64,000 nt of DNA from Phycisphaerales bacterium (GTDB lineage Bacteria > Planctomycetota > Phycisphaerae > Phycisphaerales > UBA1924). A program made the position numbers and the translations under genes. A model generated the notes under the pieces. That model was not told the DNA's origin, searched no databases, and saw nothing but the letters and a program-made list of their open reading frames with translations. Positions 46,874 to 55,777 of the stretch are shown in pieces. The stretch's first letter is position 1, and every line of letters starts with the position of its first letter. The stretch lies in the NCBI GenBank assembly GCA_029213305.1, contig JARGPA010000002.1:1-64000 (forward strand). The letters are read 5' to 3'.

Positions 46874-48328
46874 ATGAGCAAAACTCGCACTATTTTCATA
46901 TGCACATCCTGCGGCTCAACACATCATCGATGGATGGGCAAATGCCCTGATTGCTCGGCGTGGGATTCTCTCGAGGAGTCCCAGTTTGATAAATCCGCAA
47001 AGGATGATCCCCATCGCGGTAGTGGATGGATCGAAGTTAAAGGCAACGAACCAGGTGGAAACAACACCCCAGTCGCAACTTCAATCACTGAAATCATGAC
47101 GAACTCAACTCCGATGAAGAGACTCCCCACAGGGATCACGGAGTTTGATCGTGTATTAGGAGGCGACGAAAAAAGCAAAGGCCTTGTCCCTGGATCTGTA
47201 GTCTTGGTTGGAGGCGAACCCGGGATTGGGAAATCGACCCTGCTTCTCCAAGCTGCGGGAGCATGGGCGTCCCCGATTAATATAAAAGCAACCAAATCGG
47301 ATTGGACGAGCAAAGTGCTCTACATCTCATCCGAAGAATCCGCAGAACAAGTCCAACTCAGAGCAACCCGTCTCGGAGTTTCACAAGCAGACAGCCTGTT
47401 CGTGCTCGCGGATACAAACCTTGCACGAATCCTCGACCAAGCTCGAAAAATTAAACCCGATGTTTGCGTGATCGATTCGATCCAGATGATCTACAAAGCA
47501 GATCTCGAAGCATCTCCCGGATCGGTAACCCAGCTGCGTCGCTGTTGCTCTGAGCTTGTCTACTTTGCAAAAGCAACAGGGATCGCAATCGTGCTTGTTG
47601 GACATGTAACGAAAGAGGGCACCCTTGCAGGGCCGCGCATGCTCGAACATATGGTCGATGCGGTCCTCTACTTTGAAGGCGATCGATACCACAGCGCACG
47701 AATAGTTCGAGGCGTAAAAAACAGATTCGGTACAACACTCGAACTAGGTATCTTCGAGATGACAGGACAAGGACTCCAACAACTCCCAGGCGGGATGTCC
47801 CTCGCGGCGATTCAATCAGGAAGTGAACATCGACCCGGTGCGATCGCTTGTCCTGCGATGCACGGATCACGATGTGTCCTTGTTGAACTCCAGGCGCTCA
47901 CCGCAACTGGGTTTGTTGGGTCTGCAAAGAGAAAAAGCTCAGGACTCGACTCAAATCGACTTTCAATGCTCATCGCAGTCCTCGAACAGCACGGCGGACT
48001 CAGACTCGCAGATCGTGATGTTTTCTGTTCAGCGGTCGGCGGATTGAAAATCGTTGAACCTGCGTCGGACCTTGCGCTCGCGCTTGCGATCGCAGGCGCT
48101 CATTACAAACGCTCGCTCGCTCCTACTACGATCGCAATCGGAGAAGTCGGACTCGGAGGCGAACTCCGTCCTGCGACTCAGCTCGAACAACGATTGCGTG
48201 AATCCGCGAGACTCGGATACACACATGCATTTGTACCCGATGCAGGATCATCGAAACTACCAAAAATCAAAGGCATGGAAATGATCCCGATCCGAAATGT
48301 TTCACAGGCGATTGAGCGGTTGATGTAA
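46874..48328 (+). CDS. radA: DNA repair protein RadA
   Basis: 484 residues from the ATG at 46874. A C4 zinc finger (Cys10, 13, 24, 27), the RecA-like core with Walker A GEPGIGKST at 114-122, the RadA-specific KNRFG motif at 282-286, and a C-terminal Lon-like domain (AVGGLKIVEPASDLALALAI onward). RadA is a branch-migrating helicase in recombination. The upstream continuation of the frame lies inside the divergent 1532-residue gene and is not coding. A TATACT (46863-46868) sits close upstream and could be a -10. Confidence 0.96.
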   Translation: MSKTRTIFICTSCGSTHHRWMGKCPDCSAWDSLEESQFDKSAKDDPHRGSGWIEVKGNEPGGNNTPVATSITEIMTNSTPMKRLPTGITEFDRVLGGDEKSKGLVPGSVVLVGGEPGIGKSTLLLQAAGAWASPINIKATKSDWTSKVLYISSEESAEQVQLRATRLGVSQADSLFVLADTNLARILDQARKIKPDVCVIDSIQMIYKADLEASPGSVTQLRRCCSELVYFAKATGIAIVLVGHVTKEGTLAGPRMLEHMVDAVLYFEGDRYHSARIVRGVKNRFGTTLELGIFEMTGQGLQQLPGGMSLAAIQSGSEHRPGAIACPAMHGSRCVLVELQALTATGFVGSAKRKSSGLDSNRLSMLIAVLEQHGGLRLADRDVFCSAVGGLKIVEPASDLALALAIAGAHYKRSLAPTTIAIGEVGLGGELRPATQLEQRLRESARLGYTHAFVPDAGSSKLPKIKGMEMIPIRNVSQAIERLM

Positions 48329-48762
48329 TGGATCAAGACCAGCCACGAAAAAACTCGAAACGAACTTGGATAGCTATTCTCGTGATCGGTGGTAGCGCGA
48401 TCATCACTCTCTTGCTGATTATTTTGAGTAACCAAAAAATCCCCTTCGATTCCAACCGATGGCGTACTGAAACCTCTTTTTTTGAAGGGTTGGAGCTACG
48501 CCAAAAAATGGTTGATGATCTGCAACGCAATGTGCTGACCTACGGCATGACCAGAACTGAAGTTCAATCACTCATTGGACATGGTAGTGGCGGATTAGTG
48601 GGTGAAGAGTTCGATCTCGTCTACAAGATAGAAAACCTTGCCGGAGCTGGATCGACGAACCGATCTGGAAGCACCAGTCATTTTCAGGGCTCTGTACGAT
48701 GGCTCGTTATTATATTCAATGAACGAGACCAGCTATCCGACTGGCGCATCGTTACGCGATAG
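48328..48762 (+). CDS. Small membrane-anchored protein, possibly BamE/OmlA-like
   Basis: 144 residues, coupled to radA by a TAATG junction (1-base overlap). A membrane helix at about 14-33, then a periplasmic part with YGMTRTEVQSLIGHGSG, reminiscent of the SmpA/OmlA/BamE-type MTxxEVxxLLG start. No lipobox. The assignment is weak; it could be a small envelope protein of no named family. Confidence 0.65.
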   Translation: MDQDQPRKNSKRTWIAILVIGGSAIITLLLIILSNQKIPFDSNRWRTETSFFEGLELRQKMVDDLQRNVLTYGMTRTEVQSLIGHGSGGLVGEEFDLVYKIENLAGAGSTNRSGSTSHFQGSVRWLVIIFNERDQLSDWRIVTR

Positions 48763-48783
48763 TCTCAGTTCCGCATAAAGCAT

Positions 48784-49200
48784 TCACCCTCTCAACCACC
48801 CCGGCAGCACCTTGGGTCTTCCATCCTCACCCACGCACGCAAGCTCGGTTGTCGCTACTGCACACACTTGCTCGCTCTTCTCCCCGCCGCGATCAATCAG
48901 CACCATCTCGTATGAATGATGAAGTTTCACCTTGCTCGTCTTTTCTGCCCTTGTGCGGATCTCGACAAAATCGTCGTATTTGAGCGGCCGACGATATTTC
49001 ACTTCGACCTTGGTCACGACTAAAAACACGCCTTCGGATTCGAGCTGAGCGTAGCTCTCGCCTACGGATCTCAATAGTTCTGTCCGACCCATTTCCATCC
49101 AAGGGAGATAGCTTGAATGATGAACGACCCCCATCGGGTCGCACTCGACATAACGAACACGGAGCTGGAAAGAACCTGTTGAAGGCGGAGTTGGATGCAT
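48784..49200 (-). CDS. Hotdog-fold acyl-CoA thioesterase (YbgC/4-HBA-CoA type)
   Basis: 138 residues from the ATG at 49200; a GTG at 49230 is a longer option but its ribosome site is too close. The catalytic region reads RYVECDPMGVVHHSSYLPWME, with the Asp and His of the 4-hydroxybenzoyl-CoA thioesterase family, followed by the KYRRPLKYDD strand. Hydrolyses acyl-CoA; substrate unknown. Divergent from trmB. Confidence 0.88.
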   Translation of the reverse strand: MHPTPPSTGSFQLRVRYVECDPMGVVHHSSYLPWMEMGRTELLRSVGESYAQLESEGVFLVVTKVEVKYRRPLKYDDFVEIRTRAEKTSKVKLHHSYEMVLIDRGGEKSEQVCAVATTELACVGEDGRPKVLPGWLRG

Positions 49201-49239
49201 CAGCAACGATAGGCAATTAGGTGCATACACTTCCCCCCT

Positions 49240-50034
49240 ATGTCATTTGGACTCGGCCATGGAAGAGAACTTGATACTGCGCCCGGCGTAGTCGCGATCT
49301 CACAGACTGAGCTCCCTGAGCTTCCGGATTCGATTATCGAAAATCCGGAATCTGCAAGGCTCGATCTCAGGACTTGGTTTAAGGATCCCTCACTACGATT
49401 TGAGCTCGAAATCGGATCCGGGAAAGGCGCGTTTCTTGTTCAACAAGCGCATCTCGAACCCAACACCAACTTCCTTGGAATCGAATGGGCAAAGGAGTTC
49501 GCGGCGTACATCGCAGATCGGATCCGGCGAAAGCAGGAAAACGAAAGCACGCATACAAATGTTCGTGTTCTCCATACCGATGCTTCTCAACTTCTCAAAT
49601 GGCGCTGTCCAGATGAAACGATCGATGTTGTGCATCTCTACTTTTCTGATCCTTGGCCAAAGAACAAGCATCACAAAAAACGCGTCGTCCAACATCAAAC
49701 ACTCTTCGATGTTTGGCGCTGTCTCAAAGTTGGAGGCGAACTCCGCGTTGTGACTGATCACGACGATCTGTGGGCGTGGGACCTTGCTCACTTCGATCAT
49801 TGGGCAACCGGATCATCATCTGCGCACGAGGACTTTGCTCGGCCAAGAATCCCTAATGCTCCTACGCCCGTCCAAGCATTCCTCGATGCGAGAGATACAC
49901 TCCCATTTGAGTTAACCGATTTTTCCGCGCCAGAATCTGCTGGCGAAGGTGAACTTGTCGGGACCAACTTCGAACGCAAGTTCCGGATTGAAGGCCGAAG
50001 CTTTAATGCGGGTGTGCTCAAGAAGAACGTATAA
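49240..50034 (+). CDS. trmB: tRNA (guanine-N7-)-methyltransferase
   Basis: 264 residues, longer than the usual 210-240 through a 35-residue N-terminal extension and a short C-terminal tail. The AdoMet site is LEIGSGKGAFL and the active-site region HLYFSDPWPKNKHHKKR. Makes m7G46 in tRNA. No Shine-Dalgarno precedes the ATG, so the transcript may be leaderless or start further in. Confidence 0.95.
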   Translation: MSFGLGHGRELDTAPGVVAISQTELPELPDSIIENPESARLDLRTWFKDPSLRFELEIGSGKGAFLVQQAHLEPNTNFLGIEWAKEFAAYIADRIRRKQENESTHTNVRVLHTDASQLLKWRCPDETIDVVHLYFSDPWPKNKHHKKRVVQHQTLFDVWRCLKVGGELRVVTDHDDLWAWDLAHFDHWATGSSSAHEDFARPRIPNAPTPVQAFLDARDTLPFELTDFSAPESAGEGELVGTNFERKFRIEGRSFNAGVLKKNV

Positions 50035-50044
50035 CCACATTCAT

Positions 50045-51358
50045 TCAGTTCTCAATTTTCACATCCTTCCAAACCCCTGCGGATTTGTTCTGGCAACCGA
50101 GCCCCCATGCGCCGGACAGATCTAACTCGCTTGAGTCGATACGGATTGGGCGCTGTTTTCCGATCTTGATCATGAGTCGATCTTTGCGGTTCGTAATTTT
50201 GAAATCGATCCATTCATCAACATCGTTGGACTTTACTTCTACATTTTCGAGTCGTTCCCATCGATCGTCTTTGGTATGACGATAGAAGACTGTGACACCC
50301 CAGTTTGCTGTAATCGCGACAGAGATGTATCCATTCTCTGAGCGTCCAAGCAAGATATTCATTTGGGTTTTTTCAGCATCGAATATCATCATTGATCCGC
50401 TGATTTCCCAGTTGCCATCTCCGAGTTCTTGATTATTCCAGCAGTTCGCGTTCCTCGACGAGAATGCGCTGTGTGACCATAGATCTCCGCTTGCTTGGAG
50501 AGAGCGATTGAGTTGTTCCCATTGGGGTTCAAAATCTGCGAGCCAACTACGGAATTGGGAGTCTCGATCAGAGATTTCTGCGTCGAGCATGATTTGATCG
50601 ACTCTGGAGTTCAATTTATCTGCGTAGCTATCTCCGCCTCCGAATCTTCGAGCTTCAGAGACGACCTCTTTGAGCAACCCGAGCTCATCGAGCCATTGAA
50701 TGAACAACCCTCTCATTGCGTACATCCGACTCCCAGGGATGTCTTTGTCAACATCGTTTAAGAGATCGTCAATACCAAACTTTGGGTGTTCGTCAAAATA
50801 ATCTACAACTTGGATGATCTCGGTTGATGTCCAAGGTTCAGACACTTTCGAACCCATCGCGTCGATGGATCGGACTGCTTCTTCTGCGATGTATACCGCG
50901 AGTCCTTCGCTGAACCAACCTGTGTGTGAAGACGAGTTTGGAAAAGCGCGATACATACAAAGATGAACTGCAGCATGAGCAACTTCGATCTTTGTTTGCA
51001 ATGGGAGCCCTACTACATCCATCATCTCAGTAGGGACTGGTGGTTGGAGTGCAATATGCGCCTGACGAACTCTCCCGTTTGAGAACCCCCAGTTTCTTCT
51101 GAACCGTCCATTGTTCAACTCTTCATCAACTCGTTTGTAATCAAGGTACTGAAGATGTAGTTCAATCGTTGCTCCGTCGTCAATCCCATTGACATCAACT
51201 CCGAATATTTTTGATGATTCTTTTTCAACTGCTCGAACGACATCTGTCATCTCTTGAACTTGCGCATCTGCAAACTCGTCACAGATTACTTCAATAGGTT
51301 CTGCGAAAACGAACGATCCAAATTGTAAACACAATCCGATAGCGATGAACTTGAGCAT
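50045..51358 (-). CDS. Secreted gluzincin-like protein with degenerate HAAVH site and C-terminal lectin-like domain
   Basis: 437 residues from the ATG at 51358 (AAAGG upstream). Signal peptide 1-19. The N-terminal domain has the layout of peptidase MA-type gluzincins: a helix at 125-140 and a downstream GWFSEGLAVYIAEE segment that normally supplies the third zinc ligand. But the expected HExxH reads HAAVH (His128 and His132 kept, catalytic Glu replaced by Ala), so catalysis is doubtful. The C-terminal 120 residues form a LamG-like beta sandwich (YISVAITANWGVTVFYRH, GAWGLGC). May be a binding protein or a pseudoenzyme. Convergent with trmB, 10 bases apart. Confidence 0.8.
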   Translation of the reverse strand: MLKFIAIGLCLQFGSFVFAEPIEVICDEFADAQVQEMTDVVRAVEKESSKIFGVDVNGIDDGATIELHLQYLDYKRVDEELNNGRFRRNWGFSNGRVRQAHIALQPPVPTEMMDVVGLPLQTKIEVAHAAVHLCMYRAFPNSSSHTGWFSEGLAVYIAEEAVRSIDAMGSKVSEPWTSTEIIQVVDYFDEHPKFGIDDLLNDVDKDIPGSRMYAMRGLFIQWLDELGLLKEVVSEARRFGGGDSYADKLNSRVDQIMLDAEISDRDSQFRSWLADFEPQWEQLNRSLQASGDLWSHSAFSSRNANCWNNQELGDGNWEISGSMMIFDAEKTQMNILLGRSENGYISVAITANWGVTVFYRHTKDDRWERLENVEVKSNDVDEWIDFKITNRKDRLMIKIGKQRPIRIDSSELDLSGAWGLGCQNKSAGVWKDVKIEN

Positions 51359-51417
51359 ATATATACCTTTCAAATAATAATTTAATATAGTATATCAACC
51401 CAGCGTAATCGAGTGAG

Positions 51418-52185
51418 CTATTTAAGTTTGAGTTTCATCTGTTTGATCTTTGAGAGCACTTTATCAGAACGAATCTGATCTCCGGCCTTCAATCGCGACG
51501 CCTGCATTTCTCTGCGTGCTTTTCGAATTTCTTCCCTTGTGGGATCAAGAGGTAACAAAGAGGCTGCCAACCAAGTACGCACGCGTTTTCGGGGAGAATG
51601 AGTCGTTACCCAATACATCAAAGCAAAGCAAATTACTCCGATCGCGCCAAATGCAGAAAACAATGGGATCATCGAATCTGATTGTTTGGTCGCGGTAATT
51701 CCCAAAATCAAAAGTACAAAGATCGCTGCGACGATCAATAACAAAACCCAAGGCTTTATTCGTTCCAATGGATCTTCGTCGTAAATTCTTGCAAAGCTAA
51801 AAATCGTGTATCGAATCATCTCTTCACGATCTTCGCCTTTAAGTTTTCCTGCAAGGAGTGCTTGTTCCATTGCAACACAATCTGCAATGCGAGATTGAAC
51901 GATGGGTAAAGAATCGGGCTCATAGTTTCCTGCGGATTTGGGATCGGGCAATATCTCAATTGGTCTCTCGCCAGCGGTTCGTTCGCACTTACATGCACAC
52001 ACAAAACATGTCAACTCGTGATGAGGCTGGCCTTCTCGACCTTGATCGAAACAGAGAAAAAATCGTTTGCGTTCTGCTTGAGCGAGATGAAAACGGCGCT
52101 CCTGTCGGCAGACCGGACAGAAATCGGATGTGACTCCGATGGGGCGAACACACAGCACCCTCGCACTGAACATGGAGAAGGGCAT
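51418..52185 (-). CDS. Zinc-ribbon membrane protein of unknown function
   Basis: 255 residues. The N-terminal 75 residues contain paired Cys motifs (FCPVC, CFVCACKC) that could hold one or two zinc ions. Two membrane helices lie at about 148-168 and 175-195, then a basic C-terminus of about 60 residues. The family is not recognised. Stands between the HAAVH gene and the divergent queC gene. Confidence 0.7.
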   Translation of the reverse strand: MPFSMFSARVLCVRPIGVTSDFCPVCRQERRFHLAQAERKRFFLCFDQGREGQPHHELTCFVCACKCERTAGERPIEILPDPKSAGNYEPDSLPIVQSRIADCVAMEQALLAGKLKGEDREEMIRYTIFSFARIYDEDPLERIKPWVLLLIVAAIFVLLILGITATKQSDSMIPLFSAFGAIGVICFALMYWVTTHSPRKRVRTWLAASLLPLDPTREEIRKARREMQASRLKAGDQIRSDKVLSKIKQMKLKLK

Positions 52186-52253
52186 ACATTATTCTAACGA
52201 TTTTCTTCCAACTCTGTTGCACAAAATCATCACTTCGTCCATAACCTTGCTCA

Positions 52254-52973
52254 ATGGCTCAAAATTCTCTTCAAAACTCGTCTAACAACTCTCGTAATAC
52301 CAATGCTGTAATCCTTCTGAGCGGCGGACTCGATTCGACAACAGTCCTCGCAATTGCCCAAGAAAAGGGCTATCGATGTCATACTTTGAGCTTTGATTAT
52401 GGACAACGACATCGCAATGAGCTCGATGCATGTACCCAGATCGCGAACACAATGAACGCGGCGTCTCATCGTATTTTCAATCTTGATATCGGAGCCTTTG
52501 GAGGTTCTGCTCTCACTGCGGACATCGAAGTCCCCAAGGACAGAGATGAATCAGTGATGACAGAAATCCCGATTACCTATGTCCCAGCACGCAATCTTGT
52601 GTTCCTTTCAATCGCGCTTGCATATGCAGAAACACTCAATGCAATTGATCTCTTCATTGGAGTCAATGCGATTGATTACTCTGGATATCCTGATTGCAGA
52701 CCTGAGTTCATTCAGTCGTTTGCACAAACCGCGAACCTCGCGACCAAACTTGGGGTAGAGGGTTCAGAAATCGAGATACATACCCCTTTACTCAAACTGA
52801 CAAAGGCACAAATTATCCAAGAAGGCAATCGTCTCGGAGTTGATTACAGTCAAACACATTCTTGCTACGATCCATCTCAAGCAGGAGGCGCCTGCGGGAG
52901 ATGTGACTCGTGCAAACTTCGCAAAGCTGGATTTGAACGCGCAAACATCCCAGACCCAACCTTGTACGCATAA
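52254..52973 (+). CDS. queC: 7-cyano-7-deazaguanine synthase
   Basis: 239 residues. The PP-loop LSGGLDSTT (22-30) and the C-terminal zinc site (Cys204, 214, 217, 220, with GACGRCDSC) identify QueC, which makes preQ0 from 7-carboxy-7-deazaguanine. First gene of a queC-queE-queD run with 18- and 30-base gaps. I looked for a preQ1 riboswitch in the 68-base leader and did not find one. Confidence 0.97.
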   Translation: MAQNSLQNSSNNSRNTNAVILLSGGLDSTTVLAIAQEKGYRCHTLSFDYGQRHRNELDACTQIANTMNAASHRIFNLDIGAFGGSALTADIEVPKDRDESVMTEIPITYVPARNLVFLSIALAYAETLNAIDLFIGVNAIDYSGYPDCRPEFIQSFAQTANLATKLGVEGSEIEIHTPLLKLTKAQIIQEGNRLGVDYSQTHSCYDPSQAGGACGRCDSCKLRKAGFERANIPDPTLYA

Positions 52974-52991
52974 ACAAGACAAGCTTCATCT

Positions 52992-53702
52992 ATGAGCGAC
53001 TCATTACCTATTTCAGAAACCTTCGTCTCCATTCAAGGAGAAGGTAAACTTACAGGCGTACCAAGCTGGTTCTGTAGAGTGAGTGGATGCAATCTGCGCT
53101 GTACATGGTGCGATACCCCTTATGCGAGTTGGAACCCTGAGTTTTCAACTCAACCAATTCGTTCACTTATTAACGAAATCGTATCGTCCGGAGTTAAGCA
53201 CGCGGTACTCACCGGGGGCGAACCAATGATGTTTCCCCAACTCGTAGAACTATCGAATCAACTCAAAGATCTGGGTATGCACATCACGATCGAAACTGCA
53301 GGAACACTCACACTTCCCGGAGTGTCGTGTCATTTGATGAGTATCTCTCCAAAGCTTGCAAACTCCACTCCAAACAATGACGCGCGTGATCTCAAGGGCG
53401 CCTGGGCAAAGCGACACGAAGAACGAAGACTCAACTTTGAAGTCATGAACGAGCTCATTGCGTCGACCCCTGATCGTCAGATCAAGTTTGTTGTTTCGAA
53501 CCCTTCAGACTTAGATGAGATTGATCAAGTACTGGCGCAGCTCAATGGGTATCAACCCTCGGATATCATGCTGATGCCCGAGGGAGTGGCGGTCCCCGAT
53601 CGAGAATCGATCCAATGGATTCTCGATGAATGTCTCAATCGAGGTTGGACCTACTGCCCGAGACTCCATATTGAACTATTCGGGGATACCCGAGGCACCT
53701 GA
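52992..53702 (+). CDS. queE: 7-carboxy-7-deazaguanine synthase
   Basis: 236 residues. Radical SAM enzyme with the CNLRCTWCDTPYA motif (cluster Cys33, 37, 40), the family's F-V-S-I-Q-G-E-G-K start and the LTGGEP segment. Converts 6-carboxytetrahydropterin to 7-carboxy-7-deazaguanine. Between queC and queD. Confidence 0.96.
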   Translation: MSDSLPISETFVSIQGEGKLTGVPSWFCRVSGCNLRCTWCDTPYASWNPEFSTQPIRSLINEIVSSGVKHAVLTGGEPMMFPQLVELSNQLKDLGMHITIETAGTLTLPGVSCHLMSISPKLANSTPNNDARDLKGAWAKRHEERRLNFEVMNELIASTPDRQIKFVVSNPSDLDEIDQVLAQLNGYQPSDIMLMPEGVAVPDRESIQWILDECLNRGWTYCPRLHIELFGDTRGT

Positions 53703-53732
53703 TCTCATCGATCTCCCGTCCTACCATTGATC

Positions 53733-54209
53733 ATGATCTATCGCGTCTGTAAATCCTTCGAAATTGAAAACGGGCATATGCTCTCCAAGCACCCCGGGCG
53801 CTGCAAGCTTCCTCATGGACACTCCCGGAGGGTTGATCTTGTGATCGCATCTGATCATCTTGATACCAACGACATGGTTTGCGACTTTAAAGCGCTCAAG
53901 CTCGCAGTTGAAGACTACCTAGACCAATATGATCATGCATTAATGGTGAACTCACAAGATTCATTTTTAAAAACCCTCCCAGAGCAATATAAAGCTCGCT
54001 TGATCGTTCTAGATGACGAGGATCCAACTACGGAAGTCCTCGCGAGAAAGATCTACGAGTTCGTATCGGCCCAGATCAAAGCTGGTGGTTCATTTATGGA
54101 TCAGAATGGGAATCGGTACGCATTACCGACCCATTTGACGCTTGAACGCGTACGAGTAACTGAAACCAGCTCAAGCTGGGCGGAATACGGACTCTCCGAA
54201 TCCCACTAA
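53733..54209 (+). CDS. queD: 6-carboxy-5,6,7,8-tetrahydropterin synthase
   Basis: 158 residues from the ATG at 53733 (a TTG two codons earlier is an alternative). Zinc ligands His15, His28 and His30 and catalytic Cys24 lie in NGHMLSKHPGRCKLPHGHS; the DYLDQYDHALM segment holds the second-half active-site residues. Makes the QueE substrate. Third gene of the queuosine/7-deazaguanine run; folE, queF and tgt are not in the window. Confidence 0.96.
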   Translation: MIYRVCKSFEIENGHMLSKHPGRCKLPHGHSRRVDLVIASDHLDTNDMVCDFKALKLAVEDYLDQYDHALMVNSQDSFLKTLPEQYKARLIVLDDEDPTTEVLARKIYEFVSAQIKAGGSFMDQNGNRYALPTHLTLERVRVTETSSSWAEYGLSESH

Positions 54210-54285
54210 CTTGTGTTGGAATGATCTGTTGAGGATCATTTACCCATACTTGCAGGGCCCAGCTCTCATTTTGGAGATTTTTTCT

Positions 54286-55728
54286 ATGAGAAACGCTCAA
54301 TCAAAGTTGTCGATTGCACTCCTTAGTATCGTCGGTCTTGCAGCGGGTATCTCAAGCCCTGCTCAAGCAAACCTAAACGATCAAGGAGTAGAACTATCTG
54401 AACCAGATTCAACTCAGCGCCATGCAATGGATATGGCTTTCAATATCTCAGACGCGTTTGAATACGCTGCCGAAAAAATTGAACCATCGGTCGTTCATAT
54501 CACTGTTCGGAATACTGCAACAAACGAACGAGACAATAGACGCGCTGGAGAAGGTCTCGGATCAGGAGTGATCGTTGATCCTCGAGGATATATTCTTACA
54601 AACAATCATGTTATTGAAACGGGACGGTTTATTACTGTTCGTCTAGCCGACGGCCGAGAGCTCGGAGCTCGACTCGTTGGAACATTTGAAGAAACAGACA
54701 TCGCAGTTCTTAAAATAGAAGCAGAAGACATTCAAGCAGCACAGTTTGGAGATTCAGAAGCCGTCCGTGTCGGCCAATGGGTACTCGCGGTTGGATCACC
54801 ATTTGGATTTGAGCAAACTGTTACTGCAGGTATTGTCAGTGCGAAGGGTCGAGGTTCAATGAGTCCTCAGTTCGCCGCGGCGAATGGACCAGGTTCGATG
54901 GCTCGACTCCAAGAATTCATCCAGACGGATGCCGCGATCAATCCTGGAAACTCTGGAGGCCCACTCGTCGATCTCCATGGTAACATCGTAGGAATCAACA
55001 CTGCGATCATCACTCGCACAGGACAAAACAACGGCCTTGGATTCGCAATCCCGTCTGACATCGCGAAAGCTGTCATGGAACAAATCATTGATATCGGTCG
55101 AGTTGAACGAGGGTATCTCGGGATCAATATGAAACCTCTCCCCCCATTCGAGGCGCACGAACTCGGTATCGATGGTGGAGTGCTCATTCAACGAATCGTT
55201 GAAGACGGTCCTGCACAGCGCGCCGGTTTGCGCCCTGATGACATCATCGTTACACTCGGTGGCCGAAGCACAGAAAGCGTCGTCCGACTCTCAAACGCAA
55301 TCATGCTCATTAAACCTGACGAACCAGTTCACATTGAGTTTCTTCGCGATGGTAAAAAAATGATGACCTCTGCGATTGTGACGGATCGAGACGAAGAAAT
55401 CTATGTCACTAAACCCGGAATGCATGTCGAAGAGTTGGGCGCAAAGCTCTCTCCGAGTGTACTCACAAGATATCGAGGACGACGCCCTGTTGGAACATTG
55501 CCTGGGTTTGTAGTTGTTGGTATTGAACCAAACTCAGAAACTGAAGACATCGGTTTTGAGTCCAATGATTTCATCTACCAGATTGATGGCCGAACCTTTG
55601 AAACTGCAAAAGATATCGAGACATACATCCGTGATGTTGGGCAATATGAACCGATTAGAGTTCAGTTCTATCGTGGGAACAAACCGATGTTTATCGTGCT
55701 CAAAGCAGACTCAAATTCTGATGATTAA
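54286..55728 (+). CDS. HtrA/DegP-like periplasmic serine protease
   Basis: 480 residues from the ATG at 54286 (GGAG upstream). Signal peptide 1-27 ending Ala-Gln-Ala. The trypsin-like triad is complete: His108 (LTNNHVIE), Asp138 (TDIAVLKI) and Ser223 (INPGNSGGP). Two PDZ domains follow (about 280-370 and 385-475). Acts on misfolded envelope proteins. It lies 76 bases after queD and may be transcribed with it or from its own promoter. No sigmaE-type site was recognised. Confidence 0.95.
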   Translation: MRNAQSKLSIALLSIVGLAAGISSPAQANLNDQGVELSEPDSTQRHAMDMAFNISDAFEYAAEKIEPSVVHITVRNTATNERDNRRAGEGLGSGVIVDPRGYILTNNHVIETGRFITVRLADGRELGARLVGTFEETDIAVLKIEAEDIQAAQFGDSEAVRVGQWVLAVGSPFGFEQTVTAGIVSAKGRGSMSPQFAAANGPGSMARLQEFIQTDAAINPGNSGGPLVDLHGNIVGINTAIITRTGQNNGLGFAIPSDIAKAVMEQIIDIGRVERGYLGINMKPLPPFEAHELGIDGGVLIQRIVEDGPAQRAGLRPDDIIVTLGGRSTESVVRLSNAIMLIKPDEPVHIEFLRDGKKMMTSAIVTDRDEEIYVTKPGMHVEELGAKLSPSVLTRYRGRRPVGTLPGFVVVGIEPNSETEDIGFESNDFIYQIDGRTFETAKDIETYIRDVGQYEPIRVQFYRGNKPMFIVLKADSNSDD

Positions 55729-55777
55729 CCCTTGAAACAGAGCATTCCTTGAACGACAACTTGGACTCGAAATGAAC

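Noticed and set aside
52186-52253. preQ1 riboswitch before queC
   Set aside because: The 68-base leader lacks the stem and A-rich segment of known preQ1 riboswitches.
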